This document shows, one piece after another, positions 11,126-21,300 of a stretch of 64,000 nucleotides of DNA. The stretch comes from Henckelia pumila. Its lineage: Eukaryota; Streptophyta; Magnoliopsida; Lamiales; Gesneriaceae. The stretch covers positions 78,078,589 through 78,142,588 of the forward strand of contig NC_133121.1 in the NCBI RefSeq assembly GCF_033568475.1, in the 5' to 3' direction. Every line of letters starts with the position of its first letter. Positions within the stretch are counted from its first letter, which is position 1. Both the position numbers and the translations under genes were made by a program. Under the pieces are notes generated by a model. The model saw only the letters and a list, made by a program, of their open reading frames with translations, was not told where the DNA came from and did not search any database.

Positions 11126-11134
11126 AAAAATCAA
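11126..11134. repeat. 9-bp target-site duplication, left
   Basis: AAAAATCAA immediately outside the left end of EPRV copy B. It is identical to the 9 bp immediately outside the right end (18725-18733). A 9-bp duplication is characteristic of Mutator-like transposition. Confidence 0.6.
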
Positions 11135-11245
11135 GGGTAAATGATTTAAAAATCCCTACCAATCCTTCAAATTTTATCTTAACTCCCTAACCACAATTTT
11201 CTTTATTTCAACTCCCTAGTGGTCCCCATTTTTTAATTAAATATT
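11135..11245. repeat. Left terminal inverted repeat of copy B
   Basis: Aligns without gaps, at about 60-65% by eye, to the reverse complement of 18614-18724. Both arms carry two AACTCCCTA-type motifs exactly 29 bp apart. The same sequence ends copy A at 6488-6598. Confidence 0.6.
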
Positions 11246-11741
11246 ATTTAGCAACTAATCCTTTGTACGTGGCATTGTTAACCTATCGAACCAGTCCCGG
11301 CCATGCAAGACTATCAGTTACGCAAGGTTTCCAGCCGATATACTCCGAATTAGGGTCCAACATACTTTCGTAAGATGAAATAACTTTAAATACCTCTTTG
11401 ACCAAAATGTCGTCGGGTCATACCTGCCGAGTTTTACGAAGTGCTCCTCACACTCCAACCACACGCAGTCGCAACAGATGGTTTCTGCACAAGCTCCTTC
11501 AACGACACCCAGCACAGCCTTAATTCATTTTCTACCTTAAGGCGTATGGTATATAAATTTAATTATAAAATATGAGCATGAAAGAACAAGAGGCTTTAAA
11601 GAAATTATTCAGACATGATATTATTACATAAATCAACTCCTTTGAAGAGGAGAAGACAACTTGTTTAGCTACTCATAGTAGCCTTGTTCTTGTAATACAT
11701 AAAGAAAACTTAATACAATAGAGAGAGAAATATTACAACAA
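11246..11741 (-). other. EPRV copy B leader region
   Basis: Counterpart of 6001-6487. Includes a 65-codon open frame (11318-11515) homologous to the one in copy A; function unknown. No tRNA-Met primer site was seen. Confidence 0.4.
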
Positions 11742-11747
11742 TTTATT
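11742..11747 (-). terminator. Poly(A) signal of EPRV copy B
   Basis: AATAAA on the minus strand, about 55 nt downstream of the TATA box, at the same relative place as in copy A. Confidence 0.55.
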
Positions 11748-11799
11748 TGTAAGAAAACTGAAGGAAATGATCGATATCTTCAGCTTCCTTGAACGCTTA

Positions 11800-11960
11800 T
11801 ATTTATAGCTGAGGTTCCACTCGTTTCACCGAGAAACTTCAGGGAATCTTACAGCTATCTTCTATTTCTTTATGCCATTATTGATGGCATCTTTTACTAG
11901 TGGAGGAGACAGCTGTCTTGTATTTTTTTTTATGTCATTATTGATGGCATCTTTTACTAG
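11800..11960 (-). promoter_or_regulatory. 35S-like pararetroviral promoter, copy B
   Basis: TATAAATA on the minus strand at 11800-11807, preceded by two direct repeats with the CTTTTACTAGTGGAGG block (about 11890 and 11950) and the ATGCCAT/ATGGCAT palindromes. It points leftward, on the same strand as the CML gene about 4.3 kb away. Confidence 0.7.
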
Positions 11961-12017
11961 TGGAGGAATCACATGCCTGCCACTTTCTTTTGGCTTTATT
12001 CTCCTCACATGCCTGCT

Positions 12018-13391
12018 TTATTGTTGTCGGGGCATCTTTTGCTTTTGAAGTAGGCCCCTGTGAAAACGCATCTTTGGTGGTCCTTGTTCACCTTTGCTTG
12101 TCTTGGAAAAATCTTTTCGATCCGTTCGGGGTCTGAAGTTTTTTCCGAATTTTGGATCCTTCTGGTTGGGACACTCTGGGCAGATGTTCTCTGGCCATCT
12201 TCCGATATGAGCCATGTTACAAAATGTTCGGCGAGTCTCTTTACTCCCCGGCAGCTTGTTGTTCCATAAAAAGTTTTTCTTCTTTTCGAAGAGTTCTTAC
12301 GCAAAAGCCGTAGTTTTTCCTGTCATTGTGTTTAACAGGAATGATCCGTTCACAGAATTCTGATAAAATTTGAACGAAAACTTGACCTTGTCCATCTCAG
12401 TGAGACAAACCCAAATACCCCATGCCCTTCTGGTTGAGATTTTATTTTCTCCAAAAGTGGACACTAATGGTATTTCCTCAGGAATAGGGTCCTTAATGAA
12501 TCTTTGATTATTCATGTCAGGTCTCCTTAGCTTGATGAAATGAAAGAGTTCGTGTGATCCTTTTCCTATTGGTTCTGGAGCTGCACTAAAGAAATATAAT
12601 TCAAGCACATCTCCTCTGGACAAATGGTCGTTATTTGCCCATGTTTCTTGGACTGCTTCCTGAATCCATTTGGGTAACTGTGATATCTTCGGGAAGCTTA
12701 GTGATGTTGTATAAACTGAGGCCAAGACTCCAAATTCATACCAAAGCTTTACATCCTTAGGATTGACATTGTTTTTTAGCCATACCTTTGAATATATCCC
12801 TGCAACATCAACTCTGCAAGTGTTAGGGTTAATTTCACTTCTTGTACTTAATTTCTCTCACCTCTGTTGATAAACCTGAAATGGAGAAATAATAGCTGGA
12901 TTAGTATCGATCTTAGATTTTCCCTTGTCAGTGTTGGGCCTAAGATTGATCTCTTCCTCTTTTACCCCAGAGGCGGAGGGTTAACTTGATGAGGAATCCT
13001 CATCAATTGTTGCTTCATCTAGATCATCAAAAGCTGATGATAGATTAGTACTTATTTCTTGAGTTTTAGCTTCCGCAACATCTTGTTTTCCAACCGGTGG
13101 TTGTATTTCTTGTTTTTTTAAAACCAATGGTTTTAGCATATCTTGCTTATGAGAAACCAATGGTTTATCTATGGCCTTCACAATTGGCCCTTGAATAGCA
13201 GCCCATAGTTGTGTTTGAGCTTGCATACACCCTGTAATTCGATTAGATACTTTGATCCGATCAGCTTGTTGTAACCTGCCGGCCATTTCAGCATTAATGT
13301 CTAACTGGTTGAACTCGGTTTGAAGCAACCCAAGGTGTTCCCTGAGATGCCTCTGCATTTTCACGATGGAATCCACGTCACTGCCTTCCAT
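12018..13391 (-). pseudogene. Translational transactivator gene, copy B
   Basis: Homologous to the copy A frame but with its ATG intact at 13391 (overlapping the end of pol). Broken by a TAA near 12981 (CAA in copy A), a TGA in the RWEK block near 12862 (TGG in copy A) and a frameshift near 12300. The conserved central block is readable at 12297-12725 and the Cys-containing C terminus at 12018-12215. These lesions differ from those of copy A. Confidence 0.75.
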
Positions 13392-15402
13392 CTCTTGTTA
13401 AGAAATCTGCAAGAATATTTTCATGAGATTTAATAATAACAATATCAAAAATATAATTTTGACATAATGCTTGCCATCTTAATAACCTAGCTTTCTCAGG
13501 TTTAGATTCAATTTTATTTTTTAAGAAAGCTTTTACCTGGGTGTTATCAACCTTTAGCGTGAATTTTTTAGCAAGTAAAAATAATGGCCATTTTTCGAAA
13601 GCCCTTTTGACTGCATAAAATTCCTTTTCGTTGATATGTCATCTGATGGCCTCTGATTCTGAAAAAAGATCGCTACAGTATTTGCATGGTATTTCTCCAT
13701 CCGGAGTGATCTTGGTAAGGACTGCTGCCCACCAATCGTCACTAGCATCCGTAAATAAAACCAAATCATTTTCATCTTCGGGTATAGCCATTTTTGAGAG
13801 ATTCTTACATATCTCCTTTAATTGGTTTACCCCTTGAGTATGGTCTTCAGTCCATATAAACCTAGCATCCTTTTTTAACAAAGGACTGAACACCTTTCTG
13901 TACATTGCTAGGTTGTTAATGAACATCCCTGCGAAATTAACTACTCCAAGAAAACTCTGGAGTTGTTTTATGTCTTTGAGTTTATCTGGAAAATTCTTTA
14001 CCTTTTCCATAATATGGGGTTGTAGAATTATTCCAATTTCATCAATCTCAATACCAAGGAATTCAATTTTCCTTGTTGCTATGACTGCTTTCTTTTCAGA
14101 TAAGACCAGTCCTTCTTGTTTACAAATTTTAGAGAAAATCTCTAAGTGTTTAACGTGTTCGTCTATATTTTTTGATGCTATAAGAATATCATCAATATAA
14201 ACAAACATAAAGTTGAAATAATCTTTAAAAAGGTTATCCATCTTTTTTTGAAATATCTGGGGTGCATTAGCCAATCCCATAGGCATAACTTCTCAAATAT
14301 AGTGTCCTTGTGGAGTAGAGAAGGCTGTGAATTTCTTACTGCCTTCTTCCATTCGAATCTGGTAAAATCCAGACTTACAATCAAATTTTGAGAACACTCT
14401 AGCATTTCGTACACAGCTAATTAGGTGTTCTCTAATCGGTATGAAGTACCCATCAAACTCCAGAATTTTATTAATACCTTGGTAGTTAATAACTAACCTG
14501 GGTTTCCCTCTTTTTATTTTACCATGATTTCTGACCAGAAATCCTGGGCTGCTATATGGTGAAACTCCTTCTTTTATTAGACAAAGGTCCAAATGTTCCT
14601 TGATAATTATTCTCATATCCCTTTGATCTCTTATGTTCATCGGGATAGGCTTATATCTGACGAATTCATACTCTTTTCCTTCCTTTAGAGTAAGACTAGC
14701 TTTGAGTTGATTTCTATCCCACCATGCCAAATGATGCTCGTTGTAACTTTCTTTGAGCCTCTTTTTGACATCTTCAAGGGATACCTTATTTTCTAACTCT
14801 ATATCTCTGTGATTTAGAGTCACCTTGAGAAGCTCCATATCCTCTGTTTGGAGTTCTTATTCTGTTGTTATTTTCAACACGGTTTCTCCAAACCTTCTTG
14901 GATCTTTCATTTTTGGGTGAAAAAGTTGTCCTTTATCACCACGCTGGCTGCGAAATATTATCAGCAATTGTCGATAAAAAGCAACTTTGAGTCTTTGAAC
15001 GATAATTTTATGATCACAAATTGTAGTGAACATAAGTCTTCTTGACTCATTGTCTTGTGTGTACTTCTTAAACATTTGTAAGAAATTATTTCCTAATAGA
15101 ATATCAGCTCCTGTATCATGGAAATAGATTGGTGGTGTCTTTACCTTGTACCAAGGTGTTTGACCTGCTCCTCCCATGAGGATTTCTACTTGTTTTATTC
15201 CTTTTCAAAGAATTAAAATTCTTCTAGAGAAATCCCGTCCAGCAATTTTTGGCAATTCTTCTTCACATTCTTCAGGGAAGACTCCTCTTTTTGCTGTACA
15301 AATTCCTGCTCCCGAGTCAATATAAGCTGCAAAGTATTCAACCTTATATTGTTCATACAACATTCCTATTGGAATGTATATGGAGAAAGGACTTGTTGTC
15401 AT
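13378..15402 (-). pseudogene. Protease-RT-RNase H polyprotein, copy B
   Basis: Aspartic protease DSG and HDTGAD regions, RT with YIDD (around 14190) and RNase H (13780-13400) are all recognisable. Stops: TGA near 15205 (a Cys codon in copy A), TAA near 14856 (CAA in copy A), TGA near 14290 (TGG in copy A), and the TGA at 13639-13641 shared with copy A. RT and RNase H are otherwise well conserved between the copies. Confidence 0.88.
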
Positions 15403-15665
15403 TTTTTAAAGGGATTACTAAATGGCCCTGCCATTTTTAACAGACTGTGTTGCAACTCAGTAATCCGATTAAGACTTTTTGCCTTTAGTTTTCCTAAGGC
15501 TTCAGAAGGTAGAGTATGGTTACTTCTTTCTACTTCTTTGATGTGTCCTAGTAAATCATGTTCATGACTTACTAATTTCAATAGTTGCTTCTTCCTCTGT
15601 TTGTAAACAGAGTTTTCGAATCTGTGTAAGGGATTGTCCCTTATCCAATTCTCTTGGTTTTTCAT
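15399..15665 (-). CDS. Intact small viral ORF between MP and pol, copy B
   Basis: 88 codons, rich in Lys, Glu and Leu, with no transmembrane stretch; the middle (HDLLGHIKEVERSNHT) looks helical and could form a short coiled coil. Its start lies inside the end of the movement protein frame and its TGA overlaps the pol ATG as ATGA. That coupling on both sides argues that it was a real viral gene. Not recognised; a possible analogue of the small virion-associated or insect-transmission proteins of other caulimovirids, but this rests on size and position only. Confidence 0.5.
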   Translation of the reverse strand: MKNQENWIRDNPLHRFENSVYKQRKKQLLKLVSHEHDLLGHIKEVERSNHTLPSEALGKLKAKSLNRITELQHSLLKMAGPFSNPFKK

Positions 15666-16975
15666 CTCGTAGGATTTTTATTGAATCCTCCAAGTCTTCT
15701 CTTTTGCCATAAACTCTATTCCTTTTTCAAGGCGTTTCCATGGTTTATGGTCCTCCAGAAATTCTAGGCCAAGAATGAGCCGATCCATATCTTTTCCTGG
15801 AATTCCACAGATTTGAACTTCCAATTCTCCAATATTTATCACTCCTTGGTAAGTTCCTTTTTTTTATTGTTCCAAATAGTAAATCGAGTTACAAGGGAAC
15901 TGATTCCGATGACTTGTAATTTCGAATACTATTTTCACTTCTTTCCTTCATTCTGAAGATCTAAGTTTTCCTATTATAGAAAACTCCTTTTCTTCTGGTG
16001 GAATTTCTTGAATAGGAGATTGTCTCATCTCCTACTTGTCATTCGGTCTCCTTGGAAAGATAACCTTTGGGATTCTATTTTAAGGTCTCTGTATAGAACA
16101 GGTATGTCTTGAATTTGAATGTCTGTTTCCTGAATTAAAGGAAACTCGATTCTTTCCGGGTATATTGCATGAGCAACTTTCCCAAATATCTCTGGAATTT
16201 CAATGAACTCATTTCTAATAAATAATTCAGAATGGTGAGTATTAGAAAGAACATATGAAATTTGATATGTAATAGAATATGGCCTATTACCTTCCTTCAT
16301 TAGTCTTTTTTCCTTGAAGTTTTGATGCAACGTCAAGGCTCGACTAAAATCTCTATCAGCTAAATTGTAGGCTATTCTTGGATAAATAACTCCCACAATT
16401 TTTTCTGCGCACAAATTTCCTGAGATAGTTCCTAGAACCGCATCTTGTATATTCCCCATTCTTTTATCGCATACTACGATGTCTATGGGTGAATCTATTT
16501 CTTCTTTAAAAGTAGCTTTGATCATAATCTGGATTGCTCCAATATGAATCCAAGACATTGTCTTTGATACTTCTGCTTTTAATTTTTGTAATTCCTCTCG
16601 AATGTCTTCAAAGGGAATCAACTGCATCTCAATTTGATTACTGGTTAATTTCATAGGAATCGCCATTTCCCTTCTGGATACCTTATAAATCAAATTATGT
16701 CTTCTTTGTCTTAGCCCTAGGTTTCCTAAAACTCTTTCAACTTGTCCTGCCGAAAATCCTTGGTACTTCTGTAGTGTTGAATTTTCTCTCATAATCCTTT
16801 GAACCATATTATGAGATATCGTGGTTTGACTAAAGAACCCAGCCAAACTTTCATGTGTTTCATGTCGAAACACCTCCTCTTTACTCTGATTGTGATTCTG
16901 ATTCATCCTCAGAAACTTCTTGATTAAATAATATCTCTTCTTCGTATATGCTTTCATCTGAGGGGATATCCTCAA
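15641..16975 (-). pseudogene. Movement protein gene, copy B
   Basis: Same protein as the open frame of copy A. The first 316 codons are open and contain the whole 30K core. The frame is then broken near 16022 by TGG to TGA followed by a small deletion, and further lesions follow in the C-terminal third. The first codons overlap the coat protein gene. Confidence 0.75.
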
Positions 16976-18280
16976 ATTGATATACTTGGACTAGATCTTG
17001 AAAGAAAACCGCATCATCCATATCTGGTGTTGCTTCAAAGAGTTTGACTCTTTTTTTCTCGTTTTCTGGACAATTTGTAGATATATGTCCTTTTGCTCCA
17101 CATGTCCAGCAGTTGCAATCCTTGAAACTTTTACTTGCCCTTGTATGAGTTCTTCTGAAAGTTCTTCTTGATGGTGTTCTTCCCCAGCTTTGTGATGAGC
17201 CTGTTGCTGGGGACGTTCTTGTAGGTCCACTTCTTCTACCTGATCTATAGGATCTGGCTTTTTGTTTGGACCAAAATGTTCTTGGTTTCCAAGAACTCTT
17301 CATTCTTTTATTATAGGGATTATTTTTGAATTTCTTCCTTTTAAATCCCTGTGTTCTGTTTCCAATAATCGTTGGAAGATCATTTTCTCTACAACACAAA
17401 GGTATACGCTTATCTATACCCCTTATTTTCTTGTAGTTCTTTTGTAATGCTGCCATATGGCACCATTCTGCCAATTTTTCTTTCAAAAAGGACGCGCATC
17501 TTGCCAATGTATCAAGATTACTTGGAACGTATTCTTTAATCAGCATTTCTCTTCAGGGACTTGGCATTTTCGCAAAAAATAGCTGAATAGCTACATTTTC
17601 CTCGACTCCCGAATTCCATCTGTATTTAGTGAATAACATAATGTAATCATCAACTAAACAGATATCATGTAACTCGAGGCTATACAGAGCTTGAGTATAT
17701 CTTTTCTTTTTCTCTGTATCTTGATTATTGAAATAGTCTACCCCTATGAATTGTGCTTTAAATAAGGTGGCCATTCTTTCTCCAATCTCGCTGAGGGATT
17801 CTCCTGCTAAGATTGATTCCTTCGTATCTGGCATAGTCATCTCCCATGCGATCTTGACAGATCCCATTAGACTCATTTCTAGAAGTTTAATGAATCCTTC
17901 TTTATTGAGATCTAATGTCCCTGCTGCAATTTTCATAGCTGACGTCCAATCATCTATAAGATCTTCTCTGTTTTTGAAGTCTAAAACATCAAGGTTTAAC
18001 ATAACCCCATAAGGATGTATCGAGTCTAAAACAGTTTTTCCATAAGGAGTTTGATGTAGTGGTATTTTACTCCTTCTTGATCTGGTTCCTGCTGGATGTG
18101 AATTTTCTCCCACATGAAACTCACTATGTGTTCTTCTGTTTTTACCACATATCTTGGGGGATTTCCCATGGGTTGTTCACCCTCAGTGGAATTCATTTTT
18201 AGATCTACAACTTTGAGATTCGCAAAAGAATCCGCAAGATCTTGTAGATCCTCGAGATTTAATCTTTCTAAAGTAGTCAT
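16881..18280 (-). pseudogene. Coat protein gene, copy B
   Basis: About 466 codons from the ATG at 18280, which shares one base with the stop of the preceding ORF (TGATG). It has a helical N-terminal part, a central capsid-like region (17553-18113), a basic stretch, a zinc knuckle CWTCGAKGHISTNC (around 17095-17055) and an acidic tail. Broken by a frameshift near 18110 and by TGG to TGA at 17553-17555. Retroviral-type Gag folding is inference; the zinc knuckle is seen directly. Confidence 0.75.
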
Positions 18281-18492
18281 CAGATAGTGTTTTTCTCTGA
18301 TACTGCTTTTATAAGATTAATCATCATTTCATCATTAGTTAAAGGTTTTTGAACCATTTTGGTTTTACCTTTCTGATGTAACAAAGGTTCGGTACCAAAC
18401 GAGAGTGGTAACCTTCCTCCTGTATTTCCTTTTCTAGAACCAGAAGTATGTTCTAGGTTTAGGATTTTATTTTGAAGATCCTTTAGAGGCAT
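18280..18492 (-). CDS. First small ORF of the viral genome, copy B
   Basis: 70 codons, open, beginning MPLKDLQNKILNLEHT. Its stop overlaps the coat protein start by one base. Lys-rich and without a recognisable domain. The leading position and coupled stop-start are as in other caulimovirids, where a short first ORF often precedes the structural gene. Copy A's version lies outside the window. Confidence 0.45.
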   Translation of the reverse strand: MPLKDLQNKILNLEHTSGSRKGNTGGRLPLSFGTEPLLHQKGKTKMVQKPLTNDEMMINLIKAVSEKNTI

Positions 18493-18613
18493 AATTCTTT
18501 ATACTGCAAATGAGCACAAAATCTCCAGATTCAAGCATAAAACCTTTACAAGTTAAGCATAAAACCTATAGATTTCAAGCATAGATTAGCATAAATCCAG
18601 CACAAGAATTAAA

Positions 18614-18724
18614 TATTAAAATATTCAATTTTGGTGGTCCTAAGGAGTTATAGTAAATAATCATTTGCCTAGGGAGTTCTAATTAAGTTAGAAAGGGTAT
18701 TAGGAATTTTAGGACAATTCACTC
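18614..18724. repeat. Right terminal inverted repeat of copy B
   Basis: Inverted partner of 11135-11245. The outermost 24 bp match at 16 positions, and the paired CTCCCTA motifs keep the same 29-bp spacing. Confidence 0.55.
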
Positions 18725-18733
18725 AAAAATCAA
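18725..18733. repeat. 9-bp target-site duplication, right
   Basis: AAAAATCAA, identical to 11126-11134. Confidence 0.6.
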
Positions 18734-18971
18734 CTGGTTTAACATATTTTGTTTCAACCAATTTTTTCCGGTTCAACCTGTCATTTATTACCGAAAATAT
18801 AAAAATTACAAAAATTTGAAATTGGGATACTTTGTCCCAGATTATTATAGTTTCATAAACTTTTAACAAATACATTAGTTTTATACTTTTTATCATCTAC
18901 TTCTATTTTATTCCAAACAAAATATTGTATATAAATCGAAACACGGTCGGTTTGTTTCTTCTCTATATAAT

Positions 18972-19570
18972 AACAACAGATTTTTTTTAAAAAATAATAT
19001 AAAAAATTAAATATTATAAATGGAGTATAACGAATGTTTCCTTAATTCTTAGGTACCGTTTGGTTCGAGGGATGAGATAAATATAAACATAGATAAGAGA
19101 TATAATGTAATATAAAATAAATAAAAATTGAAAGTTAATATAATATTTGATTGATATATTATAGTTTATTTGATTTAAATAATTAAATTTTATATAAAAA
19201 TGATGAATTGCCATTTGTCCTTTTAAGAATAAATAAAATATTAATAATATTATTTATAAGGGTAATATAGTAATTTAAATTCAATGATTGATTGATGTAA
19301 GATAAATGATTAATAATTTGATTGATGTTAAATAAATAATTAATAAATAGATAAATATCATAAAGAGAAAACGCAGAATTAAATAAAATAAATTATACAT
19401 TGACTAATAATAACCGTACCAAATGGTACCTATAGTAGCACAAAAATCTATCATGATAGATGTAGTATAATATCATTTAATTAATTGATATTATATTAAG
19501 TAAATTAACAAGATACTCCATTTATAATATTTTAAATTTTTATATTATTTTCTTAAAAAAACTTTGGTTA
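18972..19570. mobile_element. Long-armed foldback element
   Basis: Inverted arms of about 43 bp, 18986-19028 and 19513-19556, match closely (ATATTATAAATGGAGTAT on the inner side), with weaker matching about 15 bp further out. The loop contains the second inverted-repeat element at 19050-19432. No target duplication recognised. Confidence 0.5.
19050..19432. mobile_element. MITE with GGTACCGTTTGGT-type termini
   Basis: Termini TAGGTACCGTTTGGT (19050-19064) and its near complement ACCAAATGGTACCTA (19418-19432) enclose 380 bp of AT-rich DNA without coding capacity. The GTTTGGT terminus resembles Tourist/Harbinger-type MITEs. The target duplication is TA or a mutated TTA, so the family is not settled. 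Confidence 0.6.
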
Positions 19571-19968
19571 AATTCCCTAAACCATATTGTACTAAGAGAG
19601 TTCGGATATGATGTCATAAATACTTAGCCTTTAATTAATCAGTCCACATCAAATGATGTGAAATAATACTATTACTTATTAAATCAAATGTCTGGAATCA
19701 ACAATACAAATTATTCAAATACTTATACAAGAAAACCCATTACATCAAATTTGTTTTTTACAGTACAAATCCTACTACATGCGGAAGTTTTACATTCCAT
19801 CTAACAAAACGGGCTATCCCTATTATAGTCCATTGACAGAAACTTCTTCTTACCAAGATCTATAAATCTTTTCAACCTAATAGATCTTTTCAATAATTAG
19901 GGGTACGATTATCTGGTATATGGGGTAAGATCTTCATGACAATCTCTCTAACTAATTATGGAAAATCT
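19571..19968. other. Undefined AT-rich stretch
   Basis: Probably a mix of old flanking DNA and the decayed internal region of the Gypsy-type element on its right. No coding or structural feature seen. Confidence 0.3.
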
Positions 19969-20232
19969 TCAAAAATTCCTCCTCCGGTCATAGAGGAATC
20001 GAAAGCAACGTCCTACAAATTTTGCCCAATTTTTTGCTACGTCTGGAGTCTCACGCTTGGTCATAAAACCTGTACAATTCATACATACGACGTCAATATT
20101 CGTGGTGACGGCGATCTCGGGGATATCTCGAAGCATACTCATCACCTCAACTCCCATCTCTTCCATGGCTACTGCCGTCGTTGCAATCGGCCATCTAACA
20201 AAAACCATAATCATAAAACCAGATAGCCACAA
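19969..20232 (-). pseudogene. Decayed gag-leader fragment of a Gypsy-type element
   Basis: On the minus strand, right behind the primer site of the LTR at 20275-21750. In one frame an 87-codon ORF; a neighbouring frame reads as an Asp/Arg/His-rich N terminus of the kind found in Gypsy gag proteins, with stops. No further gag or pol follows, so the element is truncated to the left. Confidence 0.35.
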
Positions 20233-20259
20233 CTATGTCCCAAATATACTTATTGCATG

Positions 20260-20270
20260 TTCTGATACCA
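20260..20270 (-). other. Primer binding site of minus-strand Gypsy-type element
   Basis: TGGTATCAGAA on the minus strand, 4 nt after the LTR end; tRNA-Met type. Confidence 0.6.
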
Positions 20271-21287
20271 TAAATGTAATGACCCAACTCGGATCACCTA
20301 CTATACATAACTTTAAGAATGTGATTAACTTAAGCAAATAAACAACATCAAAGATAACTACAGAAATAAAATAAGCTGCTAACCCAGCAGAATACAAATG
20401 AAAACCCAAGTAAACATTAGATGGAAATGCAACCCTATCGAAAACCTAAAATAAATACTTAAACAAATAATGGCAACCTCCACATCCCTGCCTTGGTCAC
20501 CTACTACGCACAGGTCCAACTTCTAAGTCACATGCAACTACCCCGTTGAATGGGGTGTCTAAGAAATAACAATAAAGACGTGAGAGACTAACACTCAGAA
20601 CGTAAATACGAGTATACAAATGACATGATGCATGAAAATGACTGGGTACTGGTATCCTATCAAGTTTTACTCAGTCTAAGCGCTAATGAGTGTATGGTAC
20701 CATCTGGGATCAAGCTGACTAACACCCCACACTCGTCAAGATCACCATAGCGTCAGTCTCCATCATCATGACGTCTCCCGATGTCCGACCAAAACCAAGT
20801 GTATAGGGCTGAGCGACCCTACTCTAAAGGCTATATTGAAGGAGATACGGCTCAACATGAATATGCACATGCAACATAATATAATAAAGAAATAAAACAT
20901 GGGTGATGACACATAAAATACAACATATAAGCATGCATTCTCGCTGGAGTCTCAGTCAGTAGTTACGTACCTCAACAACTAGCCTAGATGTACAAGTATC
21001 TACAATCCATCACTACAAGACAAGATAATTACATATCACTAATACTGATCTAAAAGCATGAACTAAGATAATAGAAACTCTTTAATACTACTAGGGATCT
21101 CGGACTATACTTGCGTCCTTCCTCAGCCTGCTGATGTCGAAAGCCCTAATCCTGGCGCAGCTCCTATACAAGCGCTGTAACACCTCACATCACCCGGCCC
21201 ACGAGTATAAGGCTAAAACACTAAGAATATGCACTGAACTAAAACCTAACAACTAAAACACACACTAAATTGTGAGTTTTTGGCCCC

Positions 21288-21297
21288 TATTTATAGA
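21288..21297 (-). promoter_or_regulatory. TATA box in the minus-strand Gypsy-type LTR
   Basis: TCTATAAATAG on the minus strand, 3 bp from the nearest unit of the palindrome array at 21301-21600. Confidence 0.6.
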
Positions 21298-21300
21298 CGG

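Larger units (their letters stand above)
11135..18724 (-). mobile_element. Endogenous pararetrovirus copy B inside MULE-like termini
   Basis: A 7.6-kb unit holding a near-complete caulimovirid genome on the minus strand. Six frames are recognised in order from 18492 down to 12018, then the promoter at 11960-11800. Its ends, GGGTAAATGATTT on the left and the complement of AATTGTCCTAAAATTC on the right, start imperfect inverted repeats of about 110 bp flanked by a 9-bp direct repeat. Every major viral gene is broken. No transposase frame is present, so any DNA transposition would have been in trans. Alternative: the inverted ends are arms of the viral leader hairpin. Confidence 0.75.

Noticed and set aside
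11135..18724. Transposase gene for the MULE-like unit
   Set aside because: No mudrA-like frame is present; all coding signal between the termini is viral or unrecognised.
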